From contig NZ_LMEA01000008.1 in the NCBI RefSeq assembly GCF_001425235.1, positions 248,001 through 312,000 on the forward strand: a stretch of DNA of 64,000 bases, in the 5' to 3' direction. The position numbers and the translations under genes were made by a program. The stretch is from Devosia sp. Root413D1 (GTDB taxonomy: Bacteria; Pseudomonadota; Alphaproteobacteria; Rhizobiales; Devosiaceae). Below, piece after piece: positions 37,097-45,811 of the stretch; positions within the stretch are counted from its first letter, which is position 1; every line of letters starts with the position of its first letter. The notes beneath the pieces were generated by a model, which saw only the letters and a program-made list of their open reading frames with translations, had not been told where the DNA came from and did no database searches.

Positions 37097-37259
37097 CTGG
37101 CCGGGGACTCGATTGGCACGACCGACGCAATCTCCCGCCGGCACACCCATCAGCAGGCGCGGCGTCATTGCAGCACACATCGGGTTCATATACGGGCTAC
37201 CATGAGAGCCGCCGGCGCCCCAGGCGAAGATTACTGTCCGTCTGGCAAAGGACAATCGA

Positions 37260-37988
37260 ATGGCAATGTCTTGGGCCCCAAACGGCAATATCTACCTTTC
37301 TCCGCATCATGACGACATTGCCTTCTCGCTTGGCGCGCGGATTGCGGCGGAGCCTGGTGGCCGGCTGGTGAACCTCTTCACACGCAGCGGTTATGTCGCC
37401 GGCGCGCCGCTCGCCTTGCCCCCGGATGTCGCGACGATCGAGCGGGTCACCACGCTGCGGGTCGCCGAGGACATGGCGTTTGCCGAGCGCTTTCGGTTGG
37501 AGCGGATCGATCTGGGCCTGGAGGATGCCCCAGTGCACGGCCGTTCGCCGTGGGATCTGGATGGACTGGCTGACGACATCGTGCAGGTGCGGGCGCCGCT
37601 GGCCGAGCTGTTGCGGGAGACTGAAGGCGCCCGGGTGTTCTGCCCCGCGGCGATCGGCGGGCATGTGAACCACCTGGCCGTACGGGCGGTGGTGATCGAG
37701 CTGCTGCCGGAGCTGGAGCGGCGTGCCGAGGTGCTGTTCTATGAGGACCTGCCTTATGCCAGCTCGAGCCGGGCGCGGCGGCATTGGCTGCCGGATTTCA
37801 GGGCAGCATTGGGCGTCCGGCGACTGTGGCGACGCACCTCGGCAGCGGGGCCCGAGAAGCTGGCGGCAGTGAACCTCTACCCTAGCCAGCATGCCAACAC
37901 GGTGATCTCGTTGCGGCAGTTCTCGCCGAGGACACTGTGGCCGATCGGGCCGCATGAGGCGGTCTGGCGGGCGTTCACGACTTCGTGA
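37260..37988 (+). CDS. PIG-L/LmbE family deacetylase-like protein
   Basis: 242 residues. The metal-binding motif SPHHDDIAFSLG (14-25) is a PHxDD variant and the third ligand region GGHVNHLAV is at 133-141 (H135, H138), as in LmbE/PIG-L zinc-dependent deacetylases of N-acetylglucosaminyl-type substrates. Cytosolic, no signal peptide. The position usually filled by glutamate after the DD pair is isoleucine, as in some subfamilies. Substrate unknown; a GlcNAc-linked surface or small molecule is possible. Confidence 0.88.
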   Translation: MAMSWAPNGNIYLSPHHDDIAFSLGARIAAEPGGRLVNLFTRSGYVAGAPLALPPDVATIERVTTLRVAEDMAFAERFRLERIDLGLEDAPVHGRSPWDLDGLADDIVQVRAPLAELLRETEGARVFCPAAIGGHVNHLAVRAVVIELLPELERRAEVLFYEDLPYASSSRARRHWLPDFRAALGVRRLWRRTSAAGPEKLAAVNLYPSQHANTVISLRQFSPRTLWPIGPHEAVWRAFTTS

Positions 37989-38214
37989 TCGGAACTTTAT
38001 CCCGGCCTTGCCGTTCCGCCAAGGCGAGATTGTGGCAGCGCGGCTGCTCGCAGACTCCTGACGCATAAAGCAAGTCAGCATCGCTGCCATTTCAGGGCCC
38101 GTGCCTCGCCGCAAAGATGAACGGCAGATGAACGGAGCCTTTATTCAAGATTCAGCCAAAGTTCCCCTTTATCCGGCCAACCAACCGAACCGACCCGAAA
38201 TTTTCCGGAGACGC

Positions 38215-38598
38215 ATGACCATGCACCTCGCGACCAAACTTGCCGCCGCCGTGTTCGCCACCCTCTGTGCCGCGGCCCCCGTCTACGCTATCGCTGCCGA
38301 TCCGACCGGCACCTGGCAGGCCGATGACGGCAAGAGCCGTTACAAGATCACCGAGTGCGGCAGCGGCGCCCTGTGCGCGCGCCTGATCTGGCTGCGCGAC
38401 AAGGATGACGTGAACCGGCAATACCTGAACCAGGTCATCGTGCAGGGCACGCAGGCTTCCCAGAACAAGTGGACCGGCACGGTCAAGAACGCCGGCGACG
38501 TCTATTCCGGTACGATGATCATGACCGGCGAGGACAGCCTGAAGGTCAACGGCTGCCAGGGCGTGTTCTGCCAGACCGTCAAACTTAGCCGCGTTTGA
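38215..38598 (+). CDS. DUF2147 domain secreted protein
   Basis: 127 residues from the ATG at 38215 (MTMHLATKLAAA), which has CCGGAG 4 bp before it; ATG 38221 is an alternative. After the signal peptide (ending near VYAIAAD), the DUF2147 pattern DPTGTWQADDGKSRYKITEC begins the mature part, with four cysteines (TEC, GALC, NGC, VFC) that probably form disulfides. A small periplasmic beta-barrel-like domain of unknown role. It has its own strong terminator. Confidence 0.9.
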   Translation: MTMHLATKLAAAVFATLCAAAPVYAIAADPTGTWQADDGKSRYKITECGSGALCARLIWLRDKDDVNRQYLNQVIVQGTQASQNKWTGTVKNAGDVYSGTMIMTGEDSLKVNGCQGVFCQTVKLSRV

Positions 38599-38643
38599 GG
38601 CGCTGCTTGAAATAGGCAGCCTCCAAGAACTGCCGTACTTGAA

Positions 38644-38672
38644 ACCCGCGCCTCCGCCGGCGCGGGTTTTTT
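38644..38672 (+). terminator. Rho-independent terminator after DUF2147
   Basis: ACCCGCGCC (38644-38652) pairs with GGCGCGGGT (38659-38667) around a 6-nt loop, directly followed by TTTTTT. It ends the DUF2147 transcript and lies 1 bp from the stop of the convergent RidA gene, whose transcript it may also affect. Confidence 0.9.
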
Positions 38673-38673
38673 G

Positions 38674-39054
38674 TCAGCCCTCGGCGATCATCGCGATCGA
38701 GATCCTGAGCCCGGGCACCCGGACCGGCAGCCTGGCGCCCTGCCGCGCCGGCGGATCGACGGGAAACCACTTGAGCCATTCCTCGTTCATCCCGGCGAAG
38801 TCATCCTCCTCGGCGAGGATGACGGTCGCGCTCACCGCCCTGTCGAGGCTCGTGCCTGCGGCCGCGAGGATGGCGCTGATATTGCGCAGCGCCTGGGCGG
38901 TCTGTTCCCCGATGGTCTCGCCCACGATCTTGCCGGTCTCAGGCGAATAGGGGGCGGTGCCGGAAACGAACACCAGCCCGGCACTCTTTACCGCATGGCT
39001 GAAATAGGGGGATGGCTTGGGCAGGTGTTCAGAAGAAACGATGGTGCGCGGCAT
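38674..39054 (-). CDS. RidA family protein (YjgF/YER057c/UK114)
   Basis: 126 residues. The family hallmarks are VKSAGLVFVSGTAPYSPETG, GEQTAQALRNISAILAAAG and a C-terminal PVRVPGLRISIAMIAEG. The invariant arginine of imine deaminases is in the ARLPVRVP segment, though the full signature is a variant, so this may be a non-RidA subgroup enzyme. Cytosolic. It deaminates reactive enamines or imines in known relatives. Start at the ATG at 39054 (MPRTIVSSEHLPKPS). Confidence 0.9.
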   Translation of the reverse strand: MPRTIVSSEHLPKPSPYFSHAVKSAGLVFVSGTAPYSPETGKIVGETIGEQTAQALRNISAILAAAGTSLDRAVSATVILAEEDDFAGMNEEWLKWFPVDPPARQGARLPVRVPGLRISIAMIAEG

Positions 39055-39123
39055 CCGCTTGACCTCCAGCCGTGATCTCGGACGCGGATAGCGAGCCCGC
39101 CGTGAACCACGCCTGAACGGCTG

Positions 39124-39151
39124 CAGCCCGCCGAACCATCTCGGCGGGCTG
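39124..39151 (-). terminator. Hairpin after the second autotransporter
   Basis: CAGCCCGCCGA and TCGGCGGGCTG form a perfect 11-bp stem with a 6-nt loop, 12 bp past the autotransporter stop. No T-run follows, so it may stabilise the 3' end rather than terminate efficiently. Confidence 0.55.
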
Positions 39152-39163
39152 TCGTGCTTCGGG

Positions 39164-41506
39164 TTAGAGCTTACCCCTGATCCCGGCGGTAACGCCGAGG
39201 CTGTAGCTGTCGCCGGGGTGGTTGAGGCTGGTACCGAGATTGGCCTCGCCATAGAGCGACAGCGCGCCGCCGGCCCAGTCGATCGAGCCGCCCAGCCCGA
39301 TGCCGGCCCAAAGCGGGTCGGCCTTGCTGCTCAACGTGTCGCCGCCGACGCTGGTCGACGTGCCCTGAAGGAACTCGTAGGTGAGGTTGGCGATGCCGTA
39401 GAGCCGGGTGCTCCCGGTCTCGCCGGCCGCGTCCTGCCACTCGCTTTGGTGGTCGACCGAGAGGCCGAGGCGGCCGAGCAGGCTGTCGCCGCTCTCAAGC
39501 GCAACGGTCGAGCCGTAGGAAACGAACTCGTCGAAATCGACCGCCGAATAGGCGAGTTGCGCCTGCGGCGTCACCGACCAGTTGTCGCCGAGCGCGACTT
39601 CCTGGCCGGCCTCGAGGCTGAGTGCATAGCCGAACCCGGCATTACCCGAAACGATGGTCGTGCCCAGCGTCTCCGAGTCCAGCCTGCTGTCGAACCAGGT
39701 GAGCTTGCCCTGCGCATCGAGATAGAAGCCCTCGTCCCCGTACCAGGTCAGTGTGGCGCCGAGGCCATAGCCGTTGCTCGCGACGCTGCCGCGGCCCGAA
39801 GCGGAGCTGATATCGGCGGAGATGACGCCGAACTGCGCGTTGACGCCTGCGACCAGCGAGCCGGCATCGGACCGGTTGAGCACGCCATCGAAGCCTGCCT
39901 GCAGTTGCCACGTGGTGACATCGTAGCCGGCGCCAGTGCTCGAATCCGGAGCGATGGAGACGCGAGCGGCTTCGATTCGTCCCCAGAGCCCGTTGCCCTC
40001 GCCAGACCAGGAGCGGTTGCCGATGCGCTGCGCGAGACTTTCGGTGGTGTTGAAGGCCTGCAGTGCTGCGCCAACATAGGCTTCGATCACGGGGGCGGCC
40101 GGCTGGAACACCGGCTCGTCGTCGATGATGTTGCGAAGGTACCAGTCGCCATCGCCAACGTCCTGGTAAAGGCCATAGAGATAGGCGCCGCCGATCACTG
40201 CTTCCTCGCCGTTGTGCACGGTGTCGCCCAGCAGGCTGAAGGTGCCAGCCGAGGTGCCGCCGACCTCGATGATCCTGATGCCCGCGTTAGTGACGCCGCC
40301 GGCGCCGCCCATATTGGTGACTGCGACGTTGGTGGTGCCGCTGGTATCGCCGGTGATGACGAGGCGGTCGGTGTCAGAGCTGTCGCCGCCGAGCACGGTG
40401 TCGATCCGCAGCGTATTGCCGGTCCCGACGTGGTTGCCGTTGATGGTCAGCTCACCGAGAGCATTGTCGCCACCGGGTGAAATCACGTCCGCAGTCAGCG
40501 TCTTGGTACCGAGCACGACTGTGCCGGTGCCTCCGAGATAGGCGGTGGAGAATCCGGCCGCGGTCACTGCAGAGATGTCGAAGGTGCCGTCGGCGCTAAT
40601 ACGAGTTGAGGCGATGGAGCCAGCGCCAGAAAGAGCGAGCGTGCTACCGGCGGCGATTGAGGTATCGCCGGTGTAGATACTGGCCTCTGTGAGGGTGAGC
40701 GTACCCGTGCCCGCGACGCTGAGACCGCCGAGGCCGCTGAAGCCCTCGGCGCCGATGGCGAAGCTGCTGGTGTCGATGGTGAGGCCGCCGGCGCCAATGT
40801 TGAACTGGCTAACGTTCACGCCAGCTTGACTGTAGACGAAGGTGGCGTTGTCGCCGGTCGCGCGTAGCGTCGCGTTGTCGAAGCTGACCTGGGCCGAACC
40901 CAACTGGGTGTAAAGGCTGCCGGTCTCGAGCACGCCGCCACTGCGAATGTTGAGCGTGCCGTTGCCGGCGGCCGAGGCCGCAAGGCGAGTCAGCTGGGAA
41001 CGCACCGCTGCACTGTTCTCGATGTTGAGCGTCCCTGTGGCGTTAGGGGCGCCGCCGATGCTGAGATGGTTGCCGACGAACCACTGGGACCCGGTTCCTG
41101 TCACTGTAACCGTGCCGGTGCTACCGTTGCCGGAAGCAATGCCGCCGAGGCCCGCGCTATTGAGCGTGCTGCCGTTCTGAATCGTCAGTTGACCGCCGGA
41201 TCCCGCGACGATCAGGCCGTTGGTGCTGCGAGTCACGGCGCCGGAGACACCTAGGACCGCCGGATTCGAGTTGTTGACGGTGACACCTAAGCCACCTAGC
41301 GGCACTATGCCACCCGTCCAATTTGCCGGATTGGTCCAGTCCGTGCTGACGCTTCCGCCCCAGTTCTGGGCTAATGCTGGGGTGGCAAGTAGGAAAGCAA
41401 TCACGGCGCCGGCTAACGCTGGAATCAGGGACGCACACCCGCGGCCCCCGCGATGGCACACGGAATCAACTGCTCGCCCGCTCCGGGCGCTCACTGTCGT
41501 GGTCAT
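39164..41506 (-). CDS. Autotransporter (type Va), copy 2
   Basis: 780 residues, ATG 41506 preceded by AGAGAGATAAT. An extended signal peptide (basic and hydrophilic to about residue 25, then a core ending ATPALAQ) is of the type seen in large autotransporters. The passenger starts NWGGSVSTDWTNPANW and carries short Gly/Thr/Ser/Asn-rich strands (QLTIQNGSTLNS, GTLNIENSAAV, GTLNIRSGG). The barrel (about 510-780) shares near-identical stretches with copy 1, such as YDVTTWQLQAGFDGVL and LVAGVNAQFG. The last residue is leucine (GIRGKL), unlike the aromatic end of copy 1. It faces copy 1 across five genes. Confidence 0.92.
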   Translation of the reverse strand: MTTTVSARSGRAVDSVCHRGGRGCASLIPALAGAVIAFLLATPALAQNWGGSVSTDWTNPANWTGGIVPLGGLGVTVNNSNPAVLGVSGAVTRSTNGLIVAGSGGQLTIQNGSTLNSAGLGGIASGNGSTGTVTVTGTGSQWFVGNHLSIGGAPNATGTLNIENSAAVRSQLTRLAASAAGNGTLNIRSGGVLETGSLYTQLGSAQVSFDNATLRATGDNATFVYSQAGVNVSQFNIGAGGLTIDTSSFAIGAEGFSGLGGLSVAGTGTLTLTEASIYTGDTSIAAGSTLALSGAGSIASTRISADGTFDISAVTAAGFSTAYLGGTGTVVLGTKTLTADVISPGGDNALGELTINGNHVGTGNTLRIDTVLGGDSSDTDRLVITGDTSGTTNVAVTNMGGAGGVTNAGIRIIEVGGTSAGTFSLLGDTVHNGEEAVIGGAYLYGLYQDVGDGDWYLRNIIDDEPVFQPAAPVIEAYVGAALQAFNTTESLAQRIGNRSWSGEGNGLWGRIEAARVSIAPDSSTGAGYDVTTWQLQAGFDGVLNRSDAGSLVAGVNAQFGVISADISSASGRGSVASNGYGLGATLTWYGDEGFYLDAQGKLTWFDSRLDSETLGTTIVSGNAGFGYALSLEAGQEVALGDNWSVTPQAQLAYSAVDFDEFVSYGSTVALESGDSLLGRLGLSVDHQSEWQDAAGETGSTRLYGIANLTYEFLQGTSTSVGGDTLSSKADPLWAGIGLGGSIDWAGGALSLYGEANLGTSLNHPGDSYSLGVTAGIRGKL

Positions 41507-41714
41507 ATTATCTCTCTAGTTGGCGAGTGGCCTCGCCATGGTCCGCCCTATGCATCGGCAAGATCAGATGCGTCTCAATCGCTCAATCTAGACAATGACT
41601 TATTCGCAACGAGGCGGACGTTAGCTCAGGCGATCCGTCTTGAGAATGACATCATTGATCACAATTTAGTCGACTTTCGACTAAGCTTGCTGAGACAGGC
41701 TTAGGGGTCCCAAC

Positions 41715-42272
41715 ATGACAGCGATCAGCATCATCCCGTTCACCGATCTCACCCCGGCGCAGCGGGAGGCTGCCGCCGAAATTCTGGTCGCAGCGCTCGC
41801 GCATGTACCGGCTGCGTGGAAGACTGCCGAGGAGGCGCGCGGCGAGATCGCAAAGCTGACGGCTGATGCGGAATGGGCCGGCCTTGCGGCGGTGGAGGGT
41901 GATGTCGTGTGCGGCTGGGTCGGCGCCATTGCCAGCTATTCGCACGCCGCGGAGCTGCATCCGCTGGTCGTCGCGCCTGATCGGCAGGGGCAGGGGATCG
42001 GCAGCCAACTGGTAGTCGCCATCGAAGACCAGGTCCGCGCCGCCGGCGCGCTGACGCTGTTCCTCGGCAGCGACGACGATTTCGGCGGCACCACCGCGTT
42101 CGGCGCCGATCTCTACGCCGATACGCCTGCCACGCTGCGCGAGTTGGCCGCCACACCGGGCGGCAAGCACCCACTCGAGTTCTACCGAAAATGCGGGTTT
42201 CGCGTCATCGGCTTCATCCCCGACGCCAACGGGGCGGGCAAGCCGGACATCTGGCTGGGCAAGCGTCTGTAA
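41715..42272 (+). CDS. GNAT-family N-acetyltransferase (AAC(6')-like)
   Basis: 185 residues. The acetyl-CoA loop lies in [20 protein letters not shown], and the C-terminal [19 protein letters not shown] is typical of aminoglycoside 6'-acetyltransferase-like GNATs, which often act on other amines. An insertion ([19 protein letters not shown]) separates the core from the last strands. It is divergent from the second autotransporter. Confidence 0.9.
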   Translation: MTAISIIPFTDLTPAQREAAAEILVAALAHVPAAWKTAEEARGEIAKLTADAEWAGLAAVEGDVVCGWVGAIASYSHAAELHPLVVAPDRQGQGIGSQLVVAIEDQVRAAGALTLFLGSDDDFGGTTAFGADLYADTPATLRELAATPGGKHPLEFYRKCGFRVIGFIPDANGAGKPDIWLGKRL

Positions 42273-42275
42273 GGA

Positions 42276-42299
42276 AGGCGGCCGGGATGCCGGCCGCCT
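42276..42299. terminator. Convergent hairpin between the acetyltransferase and PRC-barrel genes
   Basis: AGGCGGCCGG and CCGGCCGCCT form a 10-bp stem with a GATG loop in the 33-bp gap between two convergent stops. No clear T-run is present on either side, so it is a probable bidirectional terminator of uncertain strength. Confidence 0.55.
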
Positions 42300-42305
42300 G
42301 ATGAG

Positions 42306-42602
42306 TCAGTGGTGATGCTCGGGCATGGCCTCGAGCGCGTCCTTGGTCCACGTCGTCACGGCGTGCACGTCGCCACTCTCGTCGCGCATGAACTCGAGCT
42401 GGCTGGCGGACACGGCCACGGGCTTCGCGCCGATGCCGAGGAAACCGCCGACATCGATGATGATCTCGCTGCCGAGGCCGGCGCCGTGGACATGCGAGAC
42501 AGTACCGACCTTCTCGTCATCGGCGCCGTAAACGGTGGCGCCTTCGAGCACGGCCGGGGTGAGCTCGGTATTGCCGAGGCGGGTGTGGGTGGAATGGTCC
42601 AT
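42306..42602 (-). CDS. PRC-barrel / DUF2171-like small protein
   Basis: 98 residues. A PRC-barrel core is visible: LEGATVYGADDEKVGTVSHV, GSEIIIDVGGFLGIGAKPVA, and LEFMRDESGDVHAVTTWTK. The C-terminus is His-rich (PEHHH). Such short proteins are common in stress regulons of Alphaproteobacteria. Cytosolic. A candidate EcfG-type promoter lies 33-59 bp upstream. Confidence 0.88.
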   Translation of the reverse strand: MDHSTHTRLGNTELTPAVLEGATVYGADDEKVGTVSHVHGAGLGSEIIIDVGGFLGIGAKPVAVSASQLEFMRDESGDVHAVTTWTKDALEAMPEHHH

Positions 42603-42634
42603 CTGAGGTCTCCTCTGAGGTTAGTGGAATGAAC

Positions 42635-42661
42635 CAAACCCGCCGGGCGGCCGACCGTTCC
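42635..42661 (-). promoter_or_regulatory. Candidate EcfG (general stress) promoter
   Basis: On the minus strand GGAAC (42661-42657) is followed after 16 bp by GGTTT (42640-42636). The EcfG consensus is GGAAC-N16/17-CGTT, so the -35 is exact and the -10 has one mismatch. Transcription would start about 30 bp before the PRC-barrel gene, and such genes are known members of the general stress regulon. Confidence 0.4.
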
Positions 42662-42718
42662 CAAGTTGCCCGCGATAGGTCGCCGGCGACCATCCACAGC
42701 ACTCGAAATCTCCACGGA

Positions 42719-42812
42719 TGTCATTCCCGCGCAGGCAGGAACCCAGTGCGATGTCGCAACGCTGGCGGAGGGTGAAGTATCCCACTGGGTCCCCGCCTGC
42801 GCGGGGATGACG
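42719..42812. repeat. REP-like palindromic element, 94 bp
   Basis: The left arm (42719-42748, starting TGTCATTCCCGCGCAGGCAG) and the right arm (42783-42812) are inverted with four mismatches in 30 bp, around a 34-nt loop. It lies between the PRC-barrel gene and the end of the MFS gene and shares the TGTCATyCC outer end with the other elements. Confidence 0.8.
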
Positions 42813-42842
42813 CCGGTGGGCGGCGAGCGCACGGGTGCATAT

Positions 42843-42878
42843 GATCGCCCCCTCCGCCGGTGCGGGGAGGGGGCGATC
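42843..42878 (-). terminator. Hairpin directly after the MFS gene
   Basis: GATCGCCCCCTCC and GGAGGGGGCGATC form a perfect 13-bp stem with a 10-nt loop, 3 bp past the MFS stop on the minus strand. There is no T-run. It may be a terminator or another small palindromic repeat. Confidence 0.5.
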
Positions 42879-42881
42879 CGG

Positions 42882-44288
42882 TTACTCCGCCGCCTGTGGC
42901 ACTGCGCTGGGGACGCGGTTGGTTGCCGACCGCGGCCCAACCGCTGCGATCAGCGTGGTGACCACTGCCAGCGCCGCGACGAACGCTCCACCGGCAATGT
43001 AGGGCTCCCAGCTGAAGCCCGGTGCCGCCGTGAAGATGGCGGAGACCGCTGCGAGGACAATGCCGCCGCCGATCTGGAACGAGGCGAACAAGAGCCCCGA
43101 GGCAAGGCCCGACTTATCGTCTTCGACGTCGGCGAGGGCTGCGACCTGCACCGAGGGGTAGGTGGCGGCGTAGCCGAGGCCGAGGAACAGCTGCGTGATG
43201 ATGACCAGAGCGATCGGATCGAACCGGCCGATGGCCAGCACCCAGAAGACGTAGCCGATGGCCTGCAGCGCCACGCCGATGGCCATCACCTTGGTCGTGC
43301 CGTTGCGCTGTGCCACGCCGGCGAGGCGCGGGGCGAGGAACATCACGCAGGCACCGCCGAGGGCGAAGCTGAAGCCGGTAGCGAAGGCCGACCAGCCATA
43401 GACATGCTGGTAGTAGAGCGTCGCGAGGAACTGGAAGCCGACATAGACCCCCTGGAACAGCGCGGCGACGATGTTGGCGTGGCTGAGCTTACGCCGCTTG
43501 AAGATCGACAGCGGCACCATCGGATCGTGATGGCGGGCCTCGACGACAAGGAAGATGACGATCAGCGCGATGGACGCGGCCAGCGGCCCCCAGGTGAGCG
43601 GGGCGGTAAAGCCGGCGGCCGAGGCGTTGGTGACGCCGAACACGAACAGCAACAGGCCCGGCGTGATGGTGATGGCGCCGGCCCAGTCGAACGAGGCGCG
43701 TGACCTGCCGCTAGCCTTATCAGGCGGCAGCACGAACGGCGCGATGAGCAGGACGAGGATGGCGACCGGCGCCGCCATCACCAGCGTGGCGCGCCAGGTG
43801 AAGACGGTGACCGCGCCACCCAGCACCATGCCGAGCACGAACCCGGCCGCACCGGTCGAGGCGAAGAGCCCGAGCGCCTTGGCCCGGGCCTGGCCCTCAC
43901 CGAACACGCTGAGCAGCAGCGCCAGGGCGGCCGGCGCGGTGAAGGCGGCGGCGATGCCCTTGATCAGCCGGGCGGCGATCAGCGTCGGCCCCGAATCGAC
44001 GAAGGCGCCGGCGATCGAGGCGGCGGCGAAGATGCCGAGCGCCCAGAGGAAGACGCGGCGGTGGCCGAAGATATCGGCAACCCGGCCGCCGAGCAGCAGG
44101 AAGCCGCCGTAACCCAGCACATAGGCGCTCACCGCCCATTGCAGCACATTGGGCTCGAGCCCGAGTTCGGCCTGGATGGCGGGCAGGGCGACGCCGATGG
44201 TGGAAACGTCCATGGCGTCGAGGAAGTTGGCGGCGCAGAGCAGGAACAGGGCCAGCCCGGCGACACCTCCGATCTTGGTAGAGGTCAT
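42882..44288 (-). CDS. MFS drug/metabolite exporter (DHA2-like)
   Basis: 468 residues from the ATG at 44288 (MTSTKIGGVAGLALF), with AGGGATAATTTCG upstream; a longer frame overlaps the operator. Roughly 14 hydrophobic segments. Motif A is GGRVADIFGHRRVFLWAL after helix 2, and NFLDAMDVSTIGVALPAIQ in helix 1 is typical of EmrB/QacA-like proton-driven exporters. Inner membrane; substrate unknown. It is divergent from a LysR regulator, which likely controls it. Confidence 0.92.
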   Translation of the reverse strand: MTSTKIGGVAGLALFLLCAANFLDAMDVSTIGVALPAIQAELGLEPNVLQWAVSAYVLGYGGFLLLGGRVADIFGHRRVFLWALGIFAAASIAGAFVDSGPTLIAARLIKGIAAAFTAPAALALLLSVFGEGQARAKALGLFASTGAAGFVLGMVLGGAVTVFTWRATLVMAAPVAILVLLIAPFVLPPDKASGRSRASFDWAGAITITPGLLLFVFGVTNASAAGFTAPLTWGPLAASIALIVIFLVVEARHHDPMVPLSIFKRRKLSHANIVAALFQGVYVGFQFLATLYYQHVYGWSAFATGFSFALGGACVMFLAPRLAGVAQRNGTTKVMAIGVALQAIGYVFWVLAIGRFDPIALVIITQLFLGLGYAATYPSVQVAALADVEDDKSGLASGLLFASFQIGGGIVLAAVSAIFTAAPGFSWEPYIAGGAFVAALAVVTTLIAAVGPRSATNRVPSAVPQAAE

Positions 44289-44389
44289 CGAAATTATCCC
44301 TTTCGCAATGCCGCCGTCGCGTGAGGGAGGAGCGCCGGCCGGCAGAGGGAGCGGAAACTGACGAGCTGCCATCCATATTGCAAATTGAT

Positions 44390-44411
44390 AGTGATCATGC
44401 GAGGTATCACT
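44390..44411. promoter_or_regulatory. Putative LysR operator between the MFS and LysR genes
   Basis: AGTGAT (44390-44395) and ATCACT (44406-44411) form a 6-bp inverted repeat with a 10-bp spacer, 5 bp before the LysR start in the 127-bp divergent gap. Spacing fits LysR recognition sites, and the location suits autoregulation and control of the exporter. Confidence 0.5.
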
Positions 44412-44415
44412 GGCA

Positions 44416-45375
44416 ATGATGAATGATACCGCCCTCCGCAAGATCGATCTGAACCTGCTGCTGGCCTTTTCGGTGCTGATGCAGGAGCGCAATGTCAGCC
44501 GCGCCGCCGAGCGGCTGCTACTGGGTCAGCCCGGCCTCTCGGCGGCGCTGAAGCGGCTGCGCGAGGCGCTCGACGACGAGCTGTTCGTGCGGGTGGGGCG
44601 CGGCTTGCAGCCGACCCCGCGGGCCCTCGATATCGCGCCGGCGATCGAGGACGCGCTGGGCTCGATCGAGCGGGCCATCCGCATGCCGGATGCGTTCGAC
44701 CCGCTCAGCTATGAGGGCACTTTCCGCATCGGCATGTGCGACAACCTCGAAACCGCGTTCTTCGGGCCGCTGGCGGCGCGGATCCGCCGCGAGGCGCCCA
44801 GGGCGAAGCTGGTTTCGGTGGCTTCTCACACCCACCACCCGGGCCAGCAACTCGATGATGGCGATTTCGATCTCTCGGTCTCGGTGCACCCCGAGCCGGC
44901 CTCGTGGCATGTGCGCCAGCCTCTGTTCCACCAGAGTTCGGTTTCCATCTATGACCCCGATCAATTGAAGCTGACGGCACCCCTCACCTTGGCCGATTTC
45001 ACCCGCGAGGCGCATATCGCGGTCTCCTTCGAGGGCGACATGGCGGGCGATGTCGACGCGGCGTTGAAGAAGGTTGGGCGGACCCGCTCGGTGGTGGCGA
45101 CAGTGCCACGGTTTTCGGCCCTGCCGACGGCGCTCAGCGCCATGCCGGCGATCGCCACCATCCCCGAATCGATCGCCCGCTGCATGGCATCGCTGCACGG
45201 CCTCGCCATCTCAAAACCGCCGGTGGAGCTAGAGGCTTCGCCGGTGTCGCTGCTCTATCGCCGGGTCGACCGGGCCGACGGGCGGGCCCAATGGTTCCGC
45301 CGGGTGTTCGTCGAGGTGGCGCGCGAAGCGTTGAAAACCAGCGGCTGCAGCTGCGATATTGCGGTAGCGGCGTGA
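44416..45375 (+). CDS. LysR-family transcriptional regulator
   Basis: 319 residues. N-terminal HTH with LLAFSVLMQERNVSRAAERL and LSAALKRLREALDDELFVR, followed by a substrate-binding domain (EGTFRIGMCDNLETAFFGPL). NodD/LinR-like subfamily by this opening (LRKIDLNLL). It faces the MFS exporter gene. The C-terminus has a CSCD sequence of no obvious role. Confidence 0.93.
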   Translation: MMNDTALRKIDLNLLLAFSVLMQERNVSRAAERLLLGQPGLSAALKRLREALDDELFVRVGRGLQPTPRALDIAPAIEDALGSIERAIRMPDAFDPLSYEGTFRIGMCDNLETAFFGPLAARIRREAPRAKLVSVASHTHHPGQQLDDGDFDLSVSVHPEPASWHVRQPLFHQSSVSIYDPDQLKLTAPLTLADFTREAHIAVSFEGDMAGDVDAALKKVGRTRSVVATVPRFSALPTALSAMPAIATIPESIARCMASLHGLAISKPPVELEASPVSLLYRRVDRADGRAQWFRRVFVEVAREALKTSGCSCDIAVAA

Positions 45376-45415
45376 GCAAGAGCCGGAACGGCTCGGGACT
45401 TACTGGAGGAACTAC

Positions 45416-45808
45416 ATGACCAACACCGTCCGTGAACTGCGCCTGGTGATCACCGTCGACGATTTCGAAGAGGCGGTAGCGTTCTGGCGGGACAGCATGG
45501 GGCTCGAGGAACAGATTTCGGTCGGTGACGATGACGGGCATGTGGCGATCCTCGGCGCCGGGATCGCCACGCTCGAGATCAGCGACAAGAAGCATGCCGA
45601 GTTCATCGACAAGATCGAGGTCGGCCGGACCGTCGGCGGGCAGTTCCGCGTGGCGCTGCGCTTCGACGACGTGCCGGCGGCGACCGACCGGCTGGAGGCA
45701 GCGGGCGCCAAGGTATTGGGGACGCCCCGGCCGACGCCCTTCCGCTCCACCAATTCGCGGCTCGAGGCGCCCGAGGGCGTGCAACTGACCTTGTTCGATG
45801 CGGAGTGA
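45416..45808 (+). CDS. VOC (glyoxalase/bleomycin-resistance) superfamily protein
   Basis: 130 residues. Two beta-alpha-beta-beta-beta halves: VRELRLVITVDDFEEAVAFW with the first strand set, and FRVALRFDDVPAATDRLEAA with EAPEGVQLTLFD at the end. Possible metal ligands are few (E in the last strand), so the reaction is not predictable. A TGGAGGAACTAC ribosome site precedes the ATG. It reads in line with the LysR gene 40 bp upstream and a GNAT gene 3 bp downstream. Confidence 0.9.
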   Translation: MTNTVRELRLVITVDDFEEAVAFWRDSMGLEEQISVGDDDGHVAILGAGIATLEISDKKHAEFIDKIEVGRTVGGQFRVALRFDDVPAATDRLEAAGAKVLGTPRPTPFRSTNSRLEAPEGVQLTLFDAE

Positions 45809-45811
45809 AGC

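Noticed and set aside
31656-42272. Whole autotransporter block as an inverted duplication including the outer acetyltransferases
   Set aside because: The two outer acetyltransferases are of different subfamilies with little shared sequence, so only the autotransporters look paralogous.
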